64,000 nucleotides of DNA from Verrucomicrobiota bacterium. GTDB taxonomy: Bacteria > Verrucomicrobiota > Verrucomicrobiia > Opitutales > Opitutaceae. Below the pieces are notes generated by a model. It was not told the origin of the DNA. It saw only the letters and a list, made by a program, of their open reading frames with translations, and did no database searches. The position numbers were made by a program, and so were the translations under genes. Numbering within the stretch: the stretch's first letter is position 1; each line of letters starts with the position of its first letter. Below, piece by piece: positions 7,204-16,865 of this stretch. The stretch spans positions 18,262-82,261 of the forward strand of contig JAEWBF010000041.1 in assembly GCA_023391285.1 (NCBI GenBank). Reading direction: 5' to 3'.

Positions 7204-9681
7204 TTATTCCGCGCGCAGGGACTCGGTGGGATTCACGTTGGCGGCGCGGCGGGCGGGGACGGCGCAGGCGATCAGCGCGGCGATCAAAAGAAGGAGTCCA
7301 CTCGCGATGTAGGCGGGAAGGTCGTTGCCGGTGATGCCGAAGAGTTGAGAACTGAGCGCGCGGCTGCCGAGCCATGCGCCGGCGAGGCCGATGGCGACGC
7401 CGGGCAACGCGACGGTGAGTCCGCGGCCGATGACGTTGCGCAACACATCGGAACGCTGGGCGCCGAGCGCCATGCGAATACCGATTTCGCGCGTGCGCTG
7501 TCCGACCAGGCAAGAGAGCACCCCGTAGATTCCGACCGTGGCGAGCAGCAGCGCGGTGACGGCGAAGAACGCGAACAAACCCATGTTGAAGCGGCGTTCA
7601 GACGAGAAGTTCGCGATACGGGCGGACATCAATTCGACATCGAAAATCGGTTCGTCCGGCGCGACCTCGCGAATGGCCGAGCGAAGGGACGCCACGACGC
7701 CCAGCGGATCCTGCTGGGTCCGCGCGACCAAGTGCAGGGAGATCGTCGCCGGCCACTGAGAGAGCAGCGTGTAATATTCGACCTGTTCGCCGCGCTCGGC
7801 GCCCATTTGCAGGGTGTTGCCGACGACGCCGACAATTCGCATCCGTCCGAATTTCATGTCGGGCGTTCCGAGCTGAAACATCTTCCCGATCGGATCTTCG
7901 TCGGGCCAGAACCGATCGGCCATCTTGTGACTGATCACCACGTCGACAACGAAGTCCGCGTAGATCGCCGGGATCGACTCCATGGTGATGGCGGCGTCGG
8001 GAAGGGGCGCGCGCGGTTCGCGGCCGTCGAAGAGCGATCCCCGCAGCAGCGGAATGCCCATCGTTTTGAAGTAGTCGGGGGTGACAACGTGCAGGTTGGT
8101 GTGCGGAAACTTGCCGGGTTCGGGTGGCGGCTGGTCGGTGCGGAAGAACGTGTTGGTGGACAGACTCCACGTGAACGGGAGGGAGGAACAGAAGGCGGCG
8201 GTTTCTACACCGGGAACGGTGCGCACGCGTTCGAGCAGGGCTTCGTGGTGGCGAACGAACGCGGCGGCGTTGCTCACGATGGTCGCCGACGGCGGATTCG
8301 CGACGCGAAGCGTCAGCACCTGTTCGGGCTGCAGTCCGGTTGGGACGGCCGTCAACCGGTGCAGGCTGCGAATCAACAAGCCGGCGCCGACGAGAAGCAT
8401 CACGGCGAGCGCGACCTGCACGAAAACGAGTGCGTCCGCCAGATGGAACCGGCCGAACAGCGTGCGAACGGCGGGGCGCGCGTTTTTCAGCGCGTCGTTG
8501 GGATCCGATTGCGAGAGCTGCCATGCGGGAGCGAGACCGAAGCCGAGGCCGGTGAGGACGGTGAGGCCGGCGGCGAAGAGCCAGATGCTGTAGTCGAAAC
8601 CGTTCGTGCCCTGCAGCAGTTCGCGCATTTCCCACGGCGCGAGCCGAGCGACGAATTCGTAACCGTAGCGGCCCGCGAGCATGCCGAGGATTCCTCCGGC
8701 GGCGGCAAGCAGCAGGCTTTCGGTGAGGAGTTGTTGAAAGAGGTCGCGCCGAGTCGCGCCGAGGGCGGTGCGGATCGCCATCTCACGACGGCGGGCGAGG
8801 GAGCGGGCGAGCAGCATGTTGGCGACATTGACGCATGCGATCAGCAGGAGCATCGCGACCGCGCCCAGGAGCAGGTAGAGGCGGGTGGGGGCATCGCCGG
8901 CCAGCCGCTCGCGCAACGGGATCACGATGACGCCGATGCCGGCGTTGGATTGCGGATGTTCCTGTTCGAGGCGTTGTGCGATGGCGACGATCTGTGCGCG
9001 GGCGGTTTCGACACTGAACCCGGGTTTGAGCCGACCGAGGACCTGCGTGCCGTTGTGATTGCCGCGTTCGCGCATGAACTCGCGATCGACGATCGGCTCG
9101 ATCGGCACGTAGGCGTCGGCCGCGCGATGAAAACGAAATTCGGCCGGAAGGATGCCGGCGACCGTCGTGGCGACCTCGTTGAGCAACACCGTTTTCCCGA
9201 CGAGATCCTGCTGACCGTTGAAGAAACGCTGCCACGTGGCATGCGTGAGCCAGACGACGGGGGCGGCGCCGGGACGGTCGTCATCGGCGTGAAGATCGCG
9301 ACCCAGGTGGGGGCGCACGCCGAGGACCGGGAAGAAATCCTGGGAAGCTTGAACGATCGTGATCTGTTCGGCGGCGTGGGGCGTTTTGAGTTTGGCGCCG
9401 GCGGTTCGGTAGATCGCGAGTCCGGAGAAGGCTTCCTGACCGGCGCGCCAGTCGAGGAAGTTTGGATACGACACGCTCATGTCGGAATGCTGAGCGGAGC
9501 GTTCCGAGACGTGCACGAGACGGTCGGCGTCGGGGTAGGGAAGCGCGCGCAGGACCGTGTTGTTGACGAGGTTGAAGATCGCGGTGTTGGCGCCGATGCC
9601 CAGAGCGAGCGTGAGGACGACGAGAGCGGTGAATCCGGGTGATTTGCCGAGCAGTCGCAGGGCGAGGCGGAGGTGGTGCAT
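7204..9681 (-). CDS. Orphan duplicated ABC transporter permease (ADOP/MacB-FtsX type)
   Basis: The 825-residue protein begins with LRLALRLLGKSPGFTALVVLTLALGIGANTAIF, the canonical start of MacB-type periplasmic-core plus FtsX permeases. It carries two such modules: about 1-400 with helices near ALGATRRDLFQQLLTESLLLAAAGG, and about 420-825 ending with TREIGIRMALGAQRSDVLRNVIGRG and a final helix pair. The duplicated arrangement without a neighbouring ATPase gene is the acidobacterial duplicated orphan permease (ADOP) architecture. Which ATPase energises it is unknown. The ATG at 9681 is chosen because it precedes the conserved N-terminus directly; the frame extends 31 residues upstream without family similarity. 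Confidence 0.9.
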   Translation of the reverse strand: MHHLRLALRLLGKSPGFTALVVLTLALGIGANTAIFNLVNNTVLRALPYPDADRLVHVSERSAQHSDMSVSYPNFLDWRAGQEAFSGLAIYRTAGAKLKTPHAAEQITIVQASQDFFPVLGVRPHLGRDLHADDDRPGAAPVVWLTHATWQRFFNGQQDLVGKTVLLNEVATTVAGILPAEFRFHRAADAYVPIEPIVDREFMRERGNHNGTQVLGRLKPGFSVETARAQIVAIAQRLEQEHPQSNAGIGVIVIPLRERLAGDAPTRLYLLLGAVAMLLLIACVNVANMLLARSLARRREMAIRTALGATRRDLFQQLLTESLLLAAAGGILGMLAGRYGYEFVARLAPWEMRELLQGTNGFDYSIWLFAAGLTVLTGLGFGLAPAWQLSQSDPNDALKNARPAVRTLFGRFHLADALVFVQVALAVMLLVGAGLLIRSLHRLTAVPTGLQPEQVLTLRVANPPSATIVSNAAAFVRHHEALLERVRTVPGVETAAFCSSLPFTWSLSTNTFFRTDQPPPEPGKFPHTNLHVVTPDYFKTMGIPLLRGSLFDGREPRAPLPDAAITMESIPAIYADFVVDVVISHKMADRFWPDEDPIGKMFQLGTPDMKFGRMRIVGVVGNTLQMGAERGEQVEYYTLLSQWPATISLHLVARTQQDPLGVVASLRSAIREVAPDEPIFDVELMSARIANFSSERRFNMGLFAFFAVTALLLATVGIYGVLSCLVGQRTREIGIRMALGAQRSDVLRNVIGRGLTVALPGVAIGLAGAWLGSRALSSQLFGITGNDLPAYIASGLLLLIAALIACAVPARRAANVNPTESLRAE

Positions 9682-9796
9682 GCGGGTCGAATACACGACG
9701 GCCCTGCGCAAAGTTACGGAGAAGCGTCCGATATCTTTGGCTCGTGACAGGCGGATGCGGCCCGTCGACCCCACAGCGGGGCGAATGGGAGACGAG

Positions 9797-10498
9797 TCAG
9801 GCGGCGCGTTGGGTGAGCCACGCGCGGATAAGGAGCGACTGGTGGAAGAGAGTTGGCGGCTCGAAGCCGGCGGAGGCGATGAGCGCTTCCAGTTCGGGAA
9901 CGGGAAGGATACCCACGTCGCGCTGCCAAGCTTGGCGCATGTTAGAGTGTTGTTCGGCCGGGATGCCGGCGATTTCCATCAGGCGGAACCAAACATCTTC
10001 TAGTTTTTCGTGGCCGGGATCGCGGCGGTCACCGCTTAGGTCGGCGCTTACGAGTCGGCCTCGCGGAGCGAGACGATCGGCGATTTGGCGGAAGAAAGTG
10101 CGACGCGTTTCCTGTGCGACGAGAAATTGGGAAACGAGCAGGCAGGTGGCGGCGTGAAACGGTTCGGCCGCCGGCAGGGTGTCGAGGTAACCGGAGTGGA
10201 ACGTGCATCGGTCGGCGAATCCATGTTCGATGGCGCGACGCTGGCAGATGGCTAGCATGGGCGCGGAAGGTTCGACCGCCGTGAAGTGCCACTGCGGAAA
10301 ATGCGGCGCGAGTGCGAGCAGTTCCTGTCCGGTGCCGGCGCCGACGCAGAGAATGCGAGCATCGACGGGCAAGTCGGCGAAAGCGGCGCGGACCATCAGC
10401 AGCAGCGAGTCGCGCATCGCGCTGATCTTCGCGAAGCGGTCGTCATAGGCCGCGGCGGCTTTTTCGTCGAAGCCGACCGGAGGTTCAGGTTGGGGCAT
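9797..10498 (-). CDS. Class I SAM-dependent methyltransferase
   Basis: This 233-residue protein has methyltransferase motifs ILCVGAGTGQELLALAP (I), WHFTAVEPSAPMLAICQRR (post I), FHAATCLLVSQFL (II) and RLAPRGRLVSADLS (III). The N-terminal FDEKAAAAYDDRFAKISAMRDSLLLMVRAAF segment is typical of a family of small soluble methyltransferases. The substrate is unknown. It lies 52 bases downstream of the manganese catalase gene on the same strand, so the two may be cotranscribed. ATG 10498 is preferred; the preceding in-frame stretch is Arg/Cys-rich and lies over that intergenic gap and the end of the catalase gene. Confidence 0.85.
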   Translation of the reverse strand: MPQPEPPVGFDEKAAAAYDDRFAKISAMRDSLLLMVRAAFADLPVDARILCVGAGTGQELLALAPHFPQWHFTAVEPSAPMLAICQRRAIEHGFADRCTFHSGYLDTLPAAEPFHAATCLLVSQFLVAQETRRTFFRQIADRLAPRGRLVSADLSGDRRDPGHEKLEDVWFRLMEIAGIPAEQHSNMRQAWQRDVGILPVPELEALIASAGFEPPTLFHQSLLIRAWLTQRAA

Positions 10499-10550
10499 TC
10501 GCCGAGAGAAGTCCTCGCGGCGGGAAAAACAAGCGAGTGTGATGCGCGGT

Positions 10551-11531
10551 TCAGCGTGACGCTTTGCGTCGTGCTCCCGCGGAACGTTGCAGCGGCACAT
10601 CGACATCGCCGGGTTCGTCGTTGGTGCCGCCGAGTTTTTGCGCGAAGAACTTGATCATGTCGGGATCGACGCCCGGCGAGCTGAGTTGCGGCTCCTCGTC
10701 GAGGTCGGGCCAGGGAGCGCCTTCGGGAATATCGTCGGAGACTTGGAGCTCCTGTCCGTCTTCCGGATGGGGTCCATTCCAGATTTCGCCGGCGCGCGTG
10801 TAATCTTCGGGGCTGAAACGGAAGAGGATTCGATGCAGTCCCTTTTCTTCGTGGATGCGTGCTTCGGGGAACATCTTGTTGCTGACATCGGGGATGGGCA
10901 GCAGACGACCGACGTCGGTGCCGGTGAGCTTTTCGAGGGCTCGCGCGTAAGCGACGATGTGCACCCCGCCACGCACGAGGAGGAAACCGACCATGGCGCG
11001 GGCGGTGGGATCGTCGACCATCTCGTAGACGCGGATCTTGTTCGCGCGTGCTCCGCACTCGAGGAAGAAGTTGTGGAGAAGATCGAGCTTCAGGTTGCCG
11101 CTGGAGAAGACATTCGCTCCGGTCCACGGATTACCCATGGAGTCGACCGGGAGGGCGGCCTGGGCCGAGGCGAGAAAATGATAATGGTTACGCGCATCGG
11201 TCGCGCCTTTGAGAGGAGCGGCTTTCTCTTTCATCTTTCCGGCGTAGCGGCGATCGGCGCGCTTGGTGGCGCCGGTGAGCAGAAGGTTGATCGTCGCGGA
11301 GACGGCCTCGATGTGGGAATGCTCTTCGGCCGCGATATTGCACAGGAGATCGTAAAAGGGGCGGAGCTTGGTGCGCCCGCGGAAGTTGAACGACTGGAAC
11401 GTGTAGTTCATCAACGTCGACATCTCGCCGAACTTTCCTCCGAGCAGTTCCTGCACGGCGGAGGCGGCGTTGGGGTTGGCGGAATCGGGAACGGGCAGGT
11501 CGACGGGGAGACGATCGAGACGGAGAATCAT
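10551..11531 (-). CDS. Manganese catalase (non-haem, di-manganese)
   Basis: The 326-residue protein matches manganese catalases, which dismutate hydrogen peroxide with a dinuclear Mn centre in a four-helix bundle. The expected ligand pattern is visible: E36 (KFGEMST), E70 and H73 (AAEEHSH), E158 (FFLECGAR) and H191 (RGGVHIVAYARALEKL). The C-terminal tail after about residue 260 is a long loop region ending in basic residues. The ATG at 11531 gives the family N-terminus (MILRLDRLPVDLP). It probably provides cytoplasmic oxidative-stress protection and may share a transcript with the methyltransferase downstream. Confidence 0.92.
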   Translation of the reverse strand: MILRLDRLPVDLPVPDSANPNAASAVQELLGGKFGEMSTLMNYTFQSFNFRGRTKLRPFYDLLCNIAAEEHSHIEAVSATINLLLTGATKRADRRYAGKMKEKAAPLKGATDARNHYHFLASAQAALPVDSMGNPWTGANVFSSGNLKLDLLHNFFLECGARANKIRVYEMVDDPTARAMVGFLLVRGGVHIVAYARALEKLTGTDVGRLLPIPDVSNKMFPEARIHEEKGLHRILFRFSPEDYTRAGEIWNGPHPEDGQELQVSDDIPEGAPWPDLDEEPQLSSPGVDPDMIKFFAQKLGGTNDEPGDVDVPLQRSAGARRKASR

Positions 11532-11884
11532 GGCGATGGAGGCTAGGTTGACACGGACGCAGGTGGTCCGCGGCCGAATGTCACCGTCGCACAACCCGAG
11601 CAGTTTCCCCAGCGGGTGAGGGCCTGAGTGGAAGATGGGAAGCCGCTGACGCGGAGGATAAGAGAAATGGAAACGGTGGATCTCAGGAAGGGGCGAGGGA
11701 GCCGGGATCGGGTATTTGCGAGCTGCTTCAATCGCGGCCTGGCGATTTGGGCTCGTTCTCGAAGGCGCGGACCGGCAGCGTCTCGGAACCCCGCCCGCAC
11801 TTTTCGTCCGCTTCTAACTCGGTCTGCTCGCGTGCGAGCACGATGGGATCGACGGCGAGTGCGAGCTGCACGCACTACCCCACC
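11532..11884. other. Intergenic region between catalase and lipase genes; degenerate dispersed repeat
   Basis: This divergent intergenic stretch of about 350 bases contains no convincing gene. Around 11805-11850 there is a weak match (TCGGTCTGCTCGC, GCGAGCACGATGGG) to the dispersed repeat seen clearly at 44283-44414 and 51955-52200. Confidence 0.4.
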
Positions 11885-13861
11885 ATGCAGACCTTGGACG
11901 TCGTTATCGGCCTGATCATTTATTTTCTCTTCATGAGCCTGGTCGCTTCGGCGCTGGTCGAGATGATCGCCGCGCTGGCGAGGAAGAGAGGAAAACTGTT
12001 ACGCGACGCGGTGGACGCCGCCACGAACGGCGGGCACGCGTTCAACAACGCGCTCTATCTTCATCCGCTGATCTACGGTTTATTCGAATCGGAGAAAGTC
12101 GGGATGAAGGAGAAGAAGTCGCTGCCGTCGTATATTCCGTCGGAGGTTTTCGCGCAGGCGTATGTGGAGACGGTGATCGGAATGCCGATCGCGGAAGTCG
12201 GCGATCTCGGGATGGTGTTTTCGTCGGAATCGAGGATCTGGTCGGACAAGCGGGAGATCCCGGATCGCGCGGAAGGACAGGAAGCCGCTGCTGCGACCCT
12301 TGCGTTCGGAGATCCGGTCAAGATTCAGAAACGCGATCTGGACGATGCGTATCGCGCGTTGCGGCCTCACGTCGTGGCGGCGGGCGGAGACCGGAAGGAA
12401 ACGCTCCGGCGGGTTGCGGTGCATTTCGATCGCGTGAACGAACGCGTGACGGGGCGCTATCGGCGTTGGGTGAGTTATTGGTTGTTTGTGATCGGCGTGG
12501 TGCTCGCGACCGCGACGAACGGCGATGCCACGCGCATTGTGAATCGCCTGGTGAGCAATGCCGACTTGCGCAACGCATTGGTCCAATCGGCGGAGCTCGA
12601 TTTGCAGGCGGAGAATCAATCACGCGAAGCGACGCTCGATCGCATTCGCGTGATCGAAGGGATCAGTGGCGGGTGGCAAACCGATCCGCTGCTCGCGGAA
12701 GGCGGGCTGACGGTTGGGGCGGTCGCGATCAAGGTGTTGGGGTTCTTCATCACGGCCTTCGCGGTTTCCCTGGGTGCGCCGTTCTGGTTCGATTTGTTGA
12801 ACAAGCTCCTGAAGCTGCGAAAAGTCGTGGCGGGGAAGGACGACGATTTGGCCGAGGCGAAGCCGATGCCGCGTCCGGCGACCGTCGGGGAACTCGGCAC
12901 CACGTTAAGCGCGATCGACGCGGGCGAGCCGTTGCACGGATTGCTGCTGCCGCCCGAGACGATCGCGCAATTGGGCGTGCTGGCTCGGCACGCCCAACAC
13001 TGTTACGCGGCGCCGGCGGAATTCGAGGTGCTCGTCAACAAGTCTCAGAGCAACGAAGCGGGCCAGGCGTCGACCGCCGAAAAAGCGACGGTGACCTTTA
13101 TCAGTCACCAAGCGCTCGTCCCGATCGACGACGCGATTCCCGGAGACACGAAGCTCATCGAAACCATTCCGGTTGACACGCAGGTCTTCGTGATTCGCAC
13201 CTCCGCGCAGATCATCGTCGCCTGCCGCGGCACCGAGCCCAAGGTGCTGCACGACATCGCGACCGATGTGCGTTGCAAACCGGCGAAGCTCGACTGGGCT
13301 CCGGCTTCGGCCGACATCCGCGTTCACCGCGGTTTCGCCGCGGCGCTCGAAATCGTGTGGGAGGAGCTTGCGAAAGCGCTCACGACGAGCGGCGACGACG
13401 TGAAAGTGCCCGTGTATTTCACAGGCCACAGTCTCGGCGGCGCGTTGGCGGTGCTGGCGGCGGCGCGGTTCATCGCGCTCGATGCGAACAACTATAATCG
13501 CTTTGGCGGACTGCATACGTTTGGGCAGCCGCGCGTCGGCAATGCGGCGTTCGCCGATTGGGCCACGCAGCTGTTTCGCGGCCGTTATACGCGCGCCGTC
13601 AATCATCGCGACATCGTGCCGCAGCTGCCGCCGCCGAAAGTGGGAGCGTGGGAATTCAAACACTTCGGCATCGTCCATGTGTTCGACGGTGCCGGGCGGC
13701 TCTCGATCAATCCGAGTTGGTTCTTCCGGCTCGCGGACTATGCGCTGCCGGACGAGGAGCTGAAGGCGATGTTCAAGCAGCCGGTGCAGAATCATGACTC
13801 GTTTCGCTATGCATCGCTTTACGCGGCGCTGGCGAAACCGATGAAGGCGGAGGCGGCTTGA
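11885..13861 (+). CDS. Membrane-anchored class 3 lipase fused to a long N-terminal membrane region
   Basis: The 658-residue protein starts with a membrane helix (VVIGLIIYFLFMSLVASALVEMIAAL). It has further helices near 200-215 (WLFVIGVVLATA) and 280-300 (AIKVLGFFITAFAVSLGAPFWFDLLNKLL), typical of an uncharacterised membrane domain. From about residue 355 it becomes a class 3 lipase: FVIRTSAQIIVACRGTE, nucleophile elbow TGHSLGG (Ser516), HRDIVPQLPP (Asp576) and a late His in QNHDSF (His637), giving a plausible catalytic triad. The ATG at 11885 directly precedes the first helix; 46 upstream in-frame residues lack hydrophobic character. It probably acts on lipids at the membrane, but this is inference. 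Confidence 0.85.
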   Translation: MQTLDVVIGLIIYFLFMSLVASALVEMIAALARKRGKLLRDAVDAATNGGHAFNNALYLHPLIYGLFESEKVGMKEKKSLPSYIPSEVFAQAYVETVIGMPIAEVGDLGMVFSSESRIWSDKREIPDRAEGQEAAAATLAFGDPVKIQKRDLDDAYRALRPHVVAAGGDRKETLRRVAVHFDRVNERVTGRYRRWVSYWLFVIGVVLATATNGDATRIVNRLVSNADLRNALVQSAELDLQAENQSREATLDRIRVIEGISGGWQTDPLLAEGGLTVGAVAIKVLGFFITAFAVSLGAPFWFDLLNKLLKLRKVVAGKDDDLAEAKPMPRPATVGELGTTLSAIDAGEPLHGLLLPPETIAQLGVLARHAQHCYAAPAEFEVLVNKSQSNEAGQASTAEKATVTFISHQALVPIDDAIPGDTKLIETIPVDTQVFVIRTSAQIIVACRGTEPKVLHDIATDVRCKPAKLDWAPASADIRVHRGFAAALEIVWEELAKALTTSGDDVKVPVYFTGHSLGGALAVLAAARFIALDANNYNRFGGLHTFGQPRVGNAAFADWATQLFRGRYTRAVNHRDIVPQLPPPKVGAWEFKHFGIVHVFDGAGRLSINPSWFFRLADYALPDEELKAMFKQPVQNHDSFRYASLYAALAKPMKAEAA

Positions 13862-13872
13862 AGGTGTGAGGT

Positions 13873-13892
13873 GCGCGGTGAGGGCACCGCGC
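13873..13892. terminator. Hairpin between convergent lipase and GH43-like genes
   Basis: There is a perfect 8-bp inverted repeat GCGCGGTG / CACCGCGC with a 4-base loop in the 48-base gap between two convergent genes. No clean T-run follows in either direction, so it may be a weak bidirectional terminator or simply a repeat. Confidence 0.5.
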
Positions 13893-13909
13893 CTCCATCG
13901 TGGCGGGTT

Positions 13910-15412
13910 TTATTTTCGGGTGCGTTCGGAGATGCCGAAGACGGTGAATTCTGCGACTGCGGGTTGAATGCCGGGCGGATGGCCGAGGATCACGAGACGC
14001 GCGCGTGTGGCCGAGACGGGCGGGCATTCGCGATAGTCGATCAGGTAATCCTCCCTGTTGTTGCTGCGATCAATGATCGTGGTCCAGACGCCGGGCGAGG
14101 TTTCGGCTTCGATGCGATAGCGGAAGGCGCTGGGATTTTTTCCGGACGTTGAATCGAGTCCGACGTCGCGCCACGCGATCCGCGCGGCGTGGACAGTGGC
14201 GCGAGTGGAGAAATGCGCGGTGAGCGTGGGCTGCGTGTCGTCGGCCGCGGGCAGCCACCACGTGGTGAGCGAGTTGTCGGCGGCGAGGCGACCGGAGGTG
14301 TTGGGCGCGCTCGAACTCGCGAAGTTGGGTTCGCTTTCGTTGAGCGGCAGCCATTCCTCGGCGGGAGCGGAGCCGGGCAGCGCTTGCGGCGTGGACGTGG
14401 CGCGCGGCACGTAGAGTTCTCCGTTGTCGTCGAAGGCGGCGACGTCGAGTCCGAGCCGGCGTTCGAAACCGTGGGCGACGCAGGCGAACACCGTGTAGAA
14501 AACCCACAGCCGGTCGCGCGGGCCGCGCACGATGCAACCGTGTGCGGTGCCGGTGACAAGGCCCTCGGTGGTGCGGAAGATCGGGTTGCGTTGTTGCGGC
14601 TTGAACGGACCGAGCGGGGAATCGCCGACATACGCGCCCATCGTGTAGGTGCGATACTGGGTGCCGCCGGCGGAGTAGGTGAGATAGTAGCGGCCGTTTT
14701 CCTTGATCATCCACGCGCCTTCCATCCAGCCGGTGTTGGGATTCTGGTTCGCGCTGCCGACGCGTTCGAACGCATACGTGTCGGGGAGGAATGGAATGAG
14801 TTCCTTCGGCTCGCTGATGACCTTGGTGGGATTTTCCGAGTCGAGCTCGACGCCCCAGATTCCGGAGTTGGGGGTGCAACCCCAGTAATAATACAGCCGG
14901 TCGCCATCGGAGAACAGCATCGGATCGATGTGCGGCGGCAGTCCGTCCCGCGCGGGCATTTCCATTTTACCGATCGAGGTGAAAGGCCCGAGGGGAGTTG
15001 GGCCGGCGTAGATATCGGAATGCGACGCCATCAACAGGAATCGTCCGCGGTGCTCCACGATCGTCGGCGCATAGCCGATGTCGCGAATGTTGAGCGGATG
15101 GTGTTCCCACGTGCGGCCCTCGTCGGCGCTCACCCACGCCATGTCGACGGACGGATAGAGATACCATTTGCCCTCGTGCCAGAGGGCGGACGGGTCGGCG
15201 AGTTCGCGATACTGTTGGGTGGTTTCGGAAAGCCAGAGGCCCGCGGGATCGTTTGGCTGGCCGGGGACCACGTCGCGCACCAGTCGGCCGATGGGATAAT
15301 TGGGCAGCGGGAGCGGGTTGATGAGTCGGGTCTGCGACGTCGCCGCGATGGTGACTGCAGCCGATCCGCAGAACAACAAGGCGGCGCCCGCGGGGAAGAG
15401 ACGCGTGATCAT
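13910..15412 (-). CDS. Secreted GH43-like glycosidase with C-terminal F5/8-type domain
   Basis: The 500-residue protein has a signal peptide (MITRLFPAGAALLFCGSAAVTIAA). It then has a five-bladed-propeller glycosidase pattern with acidic residues at ELADPSALWHEGKWYLY, HIDPMLFSDGDRLYYYWG and WMEGAWMIKENGRYYLTYS. These positions resemble the GH43 Asp/Asp/Glu arrangement for arabinose or xylose-containing glycans. The final 140 residues (ADNSLTTWWLP ... ARLVILGHPPG ... VAEFTVFG) resemble a discoidin/F5-8 type C carbohydrate-binding domain. Substrate is not assignable. It is likely part of the polysaccharide-degradation repertoire, along with the glycosidase at 4897 and the TonB receptor. Confidence 0.78.
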   Translation of the reverse strand: MITRLFPAGAALLFCGSAAVTIAATSQTRLINPLPLPNYPIGRLVRDVVPGQPNDPAGLWLSETTQQYRELADPSALWHEGKWYLYPSVDMAWVSADEGRTWEHHPLNIRDIGYAPTIVEHRGRFLLMASHSDIYAGPTPLGPFTSIGKMEMPARDGLPPHIDPMLFSDGDRLYYYWGCTPNSGIWGVELDSENPTKVISEPKELIPFLPDTYAFERVGSANQNPNTGWMEGAWMIKENGRYYLTYSAGGTQYRTYTMGAYVGDSPLGPFKPQQRNPIFRTTEGLVTGTAHGCIVRGPRDRLWVFYTVFACVAHGFERRLGLDVAAFDDNGELYVPRATSTPQALPGSAPAEEWLPLNESEPNFASSSAPNTSGRLAADNSLTTWWLPAADDTQPTLTAHFSTRATVHAARIAWRDVGLDSTSGKNPSAFRYRIEAETSPGVWTTIIDRSNNREDYLIDYRECPPVSATRARLVILGHPPGIQPAVAEFTVFGISERTRK

Positions 15413-15508
15413 GGGCGAGAACGAATCCGTTCGTTCGCTTCTCGCGCAAGGTTTAAAGCCGAACGAGCGCGCGGCCGTTCATCAACCACGGCGCTCGGGA
15501 CAGATCCG

Positions 15509-16714
15509 CTAGGCTTTCGCGTGACGGCGGCCGCGCCAGACAACGAACCCGACGAGACAGACGGCGGCGATGGCGCCATAGGTGGAGGGTTCAGGCACCG
15601 GCGTCATGGGTGGCGGGGGCGGCGGCGGAGGAGGAAGGATATCGGGAGGATTCAAACCGCGATCGAGCAGCCACGCTTGCGACTGTCCGTTGAAGAATCC
15701 GCTGCCGGCGATGAAACGTCCGTCGAGCGACATCGCGAACGGGTTCAGCGTTTGCCAACCGGTGAGTTGGGCCCCGAGTTGGTATTCGCCTGTGAGCACC
15801 TCGAGGAAGTCGCGCATGCCGCTCGCGGGCGACCAGATGAAACCGTTCTCGCCCCACACCGTGTCGCCGATGATGAGACCGCCGTCGAACGAGACGGCGC
15901 GGGCTTGGCTGTTGAGCGAGCCGAGCAGGGCTTGCGTGGCCAGTCGCACAAAGCCTTCTTCCGCGGTCCAACGGAACGCCTGAGGCGTGCTGCTGCCGAA
16001 GCTCATGCCGCCGACGATGGTGCTTCCGTCTCCGGAAATGGCGTGAGGCGTGTCGATCGCGGAGCCGCGGTTAAGGTCCATGAGTCCGCCCGATTCCGTC
16101 CAAAGGAAGGTGGTCCAGCCCGAAGGATTGCTGGCCATGCCGGCGACCATGGATCCGTCGGGTGAGACCGCGGTTGCCATGGCCAGCGGATTGGCGTCAC
16201 CCGATGGCTTCGGAAATGTGCCCAAGTCGCGGTAGCCTTCGGTCTCGGTCCAGCGGAATGCGCGCCATCCTTCGCCATTACCGGCAGCGCCTGTGGCGTA
16301 AGCGCGACCGACGATGGTGGTGCCGTCGGCCGAGATCGCGCGGGCGGAGACGTCGGTTGTGCCGTCAGGGAGGCCGAGTGGAACGGCGCCTCCTGAGGTC
16401 GTCCAACGATACGGCTGTCCGAGATTGTTCCCGGCCATCACGTTGCCATCGGAAGAAACACCCACGATTGTCTGGCCCGAGAAGAATTCGAGGCTGGTGG
16501 AGCCGTTGGAGCGGCTCCAACGAAACGAGTTTCCGTCGGGAGTTTGTCCGACAACCACATTGCCGTCGTCGGAGACGCCGGAGGGCTGGCCGGTGTTGAG
16601 GCCGAGCCCGAGGAAGGTCATCTGCGCGCCAAGATTCGGGGTGCCAAACAGCAGCAGGCCGGCAACGGAGGCGAACGCGACCTTGGGCCTGGTCAGGCAG
16701 AGCAAAGGGTTCAT
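15509..16714 (-). CDS. PEP-CTERM protein with HAF-type repeats
   Basis: The 401-residue exported protein has a signal peptide ending NLGAQ. It is followed by at least six repeats of the HAF type (GVSDDGNVVVG, GVSSDGNVMAG, AISADGTTIVGRA, AVSPDGSMVAG, AISGDGSTIVGG, AVSFDGGLIIGD), each about 45-60 residues and alternating with FRWT-like strands; this resembles a beta-propeller. A run of nine prolines (residues about 360-368) forms a linker before the PEP-CTERM tail VPEPSTYGAIAAVCLVGFVVWRGRR. The tail predicts exosortase-dependent sorting to the envelope or matrix. No catalytic motif was seen. Confidence 0.88.
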   Translation of the reverse strand: MNPLLCLTRPKVAFASVAGLLLFGTPNLGAQMTFLGLGLNTGQPSGVSDDGNVVVGQTPDGNSFRWSRSNGSTSLEFFSGQTIVGVSSDGNVMAGNNLGQPYRWTTSGGAVPLGLPDGTTDVSARAISADGTTIVGRAYATGAAGNGEGWRAFRWTETEGYRDLGTFPKPSGDANPLAMATAVSPDGSMVAGMASNPSGWTTFLWTESGGLMDLNRGSAIDTPHAISGDGSTIVGGMSFGSSTPQAFRWTAEEGFVRLATQALLGSLNSQARAVSFDGGLIIGDTVWGENGFIWSPASGMRDFLEVLTGEYQLGAQLTGWQTLNPFAMSLDGRFIAGSGFFNGQSQAWLLDRGLNPPDILPPPPPPPPPMTPVPEPSTYGAIAAVCLVGFVVWRGRRHAKA

Positions 16715-16865
16715 GGGGGTAGCACCAATCTACTCCTCGGATGAACGCTCGGGTATCCGGTGCGATTCGGCCGACGCGATCAGTGGAAGGCGCACGCGGC
16801 AGAATCCGGCGCGATGCCACGGAGAGAGCGGCTGCATCGTCCCACGATACAGAGAGGCGAACGCG

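Noticed and set aside
7345..9642. Long plus-strand reading frame opposite the ADOP permease
   Set aside because: Its product is Gly/Arg/Glu-rich and lacks hydrophobic segments; the minus strand clearly encodes the permease.
14189..16165. Plus-strand reading frame of 658 codons crossing two minus-strand genes
   Set aside because: It spans the end of the GH43-like gene, the intergenic gap and the HAF-repeat gene, so it cannot be a single real gene.
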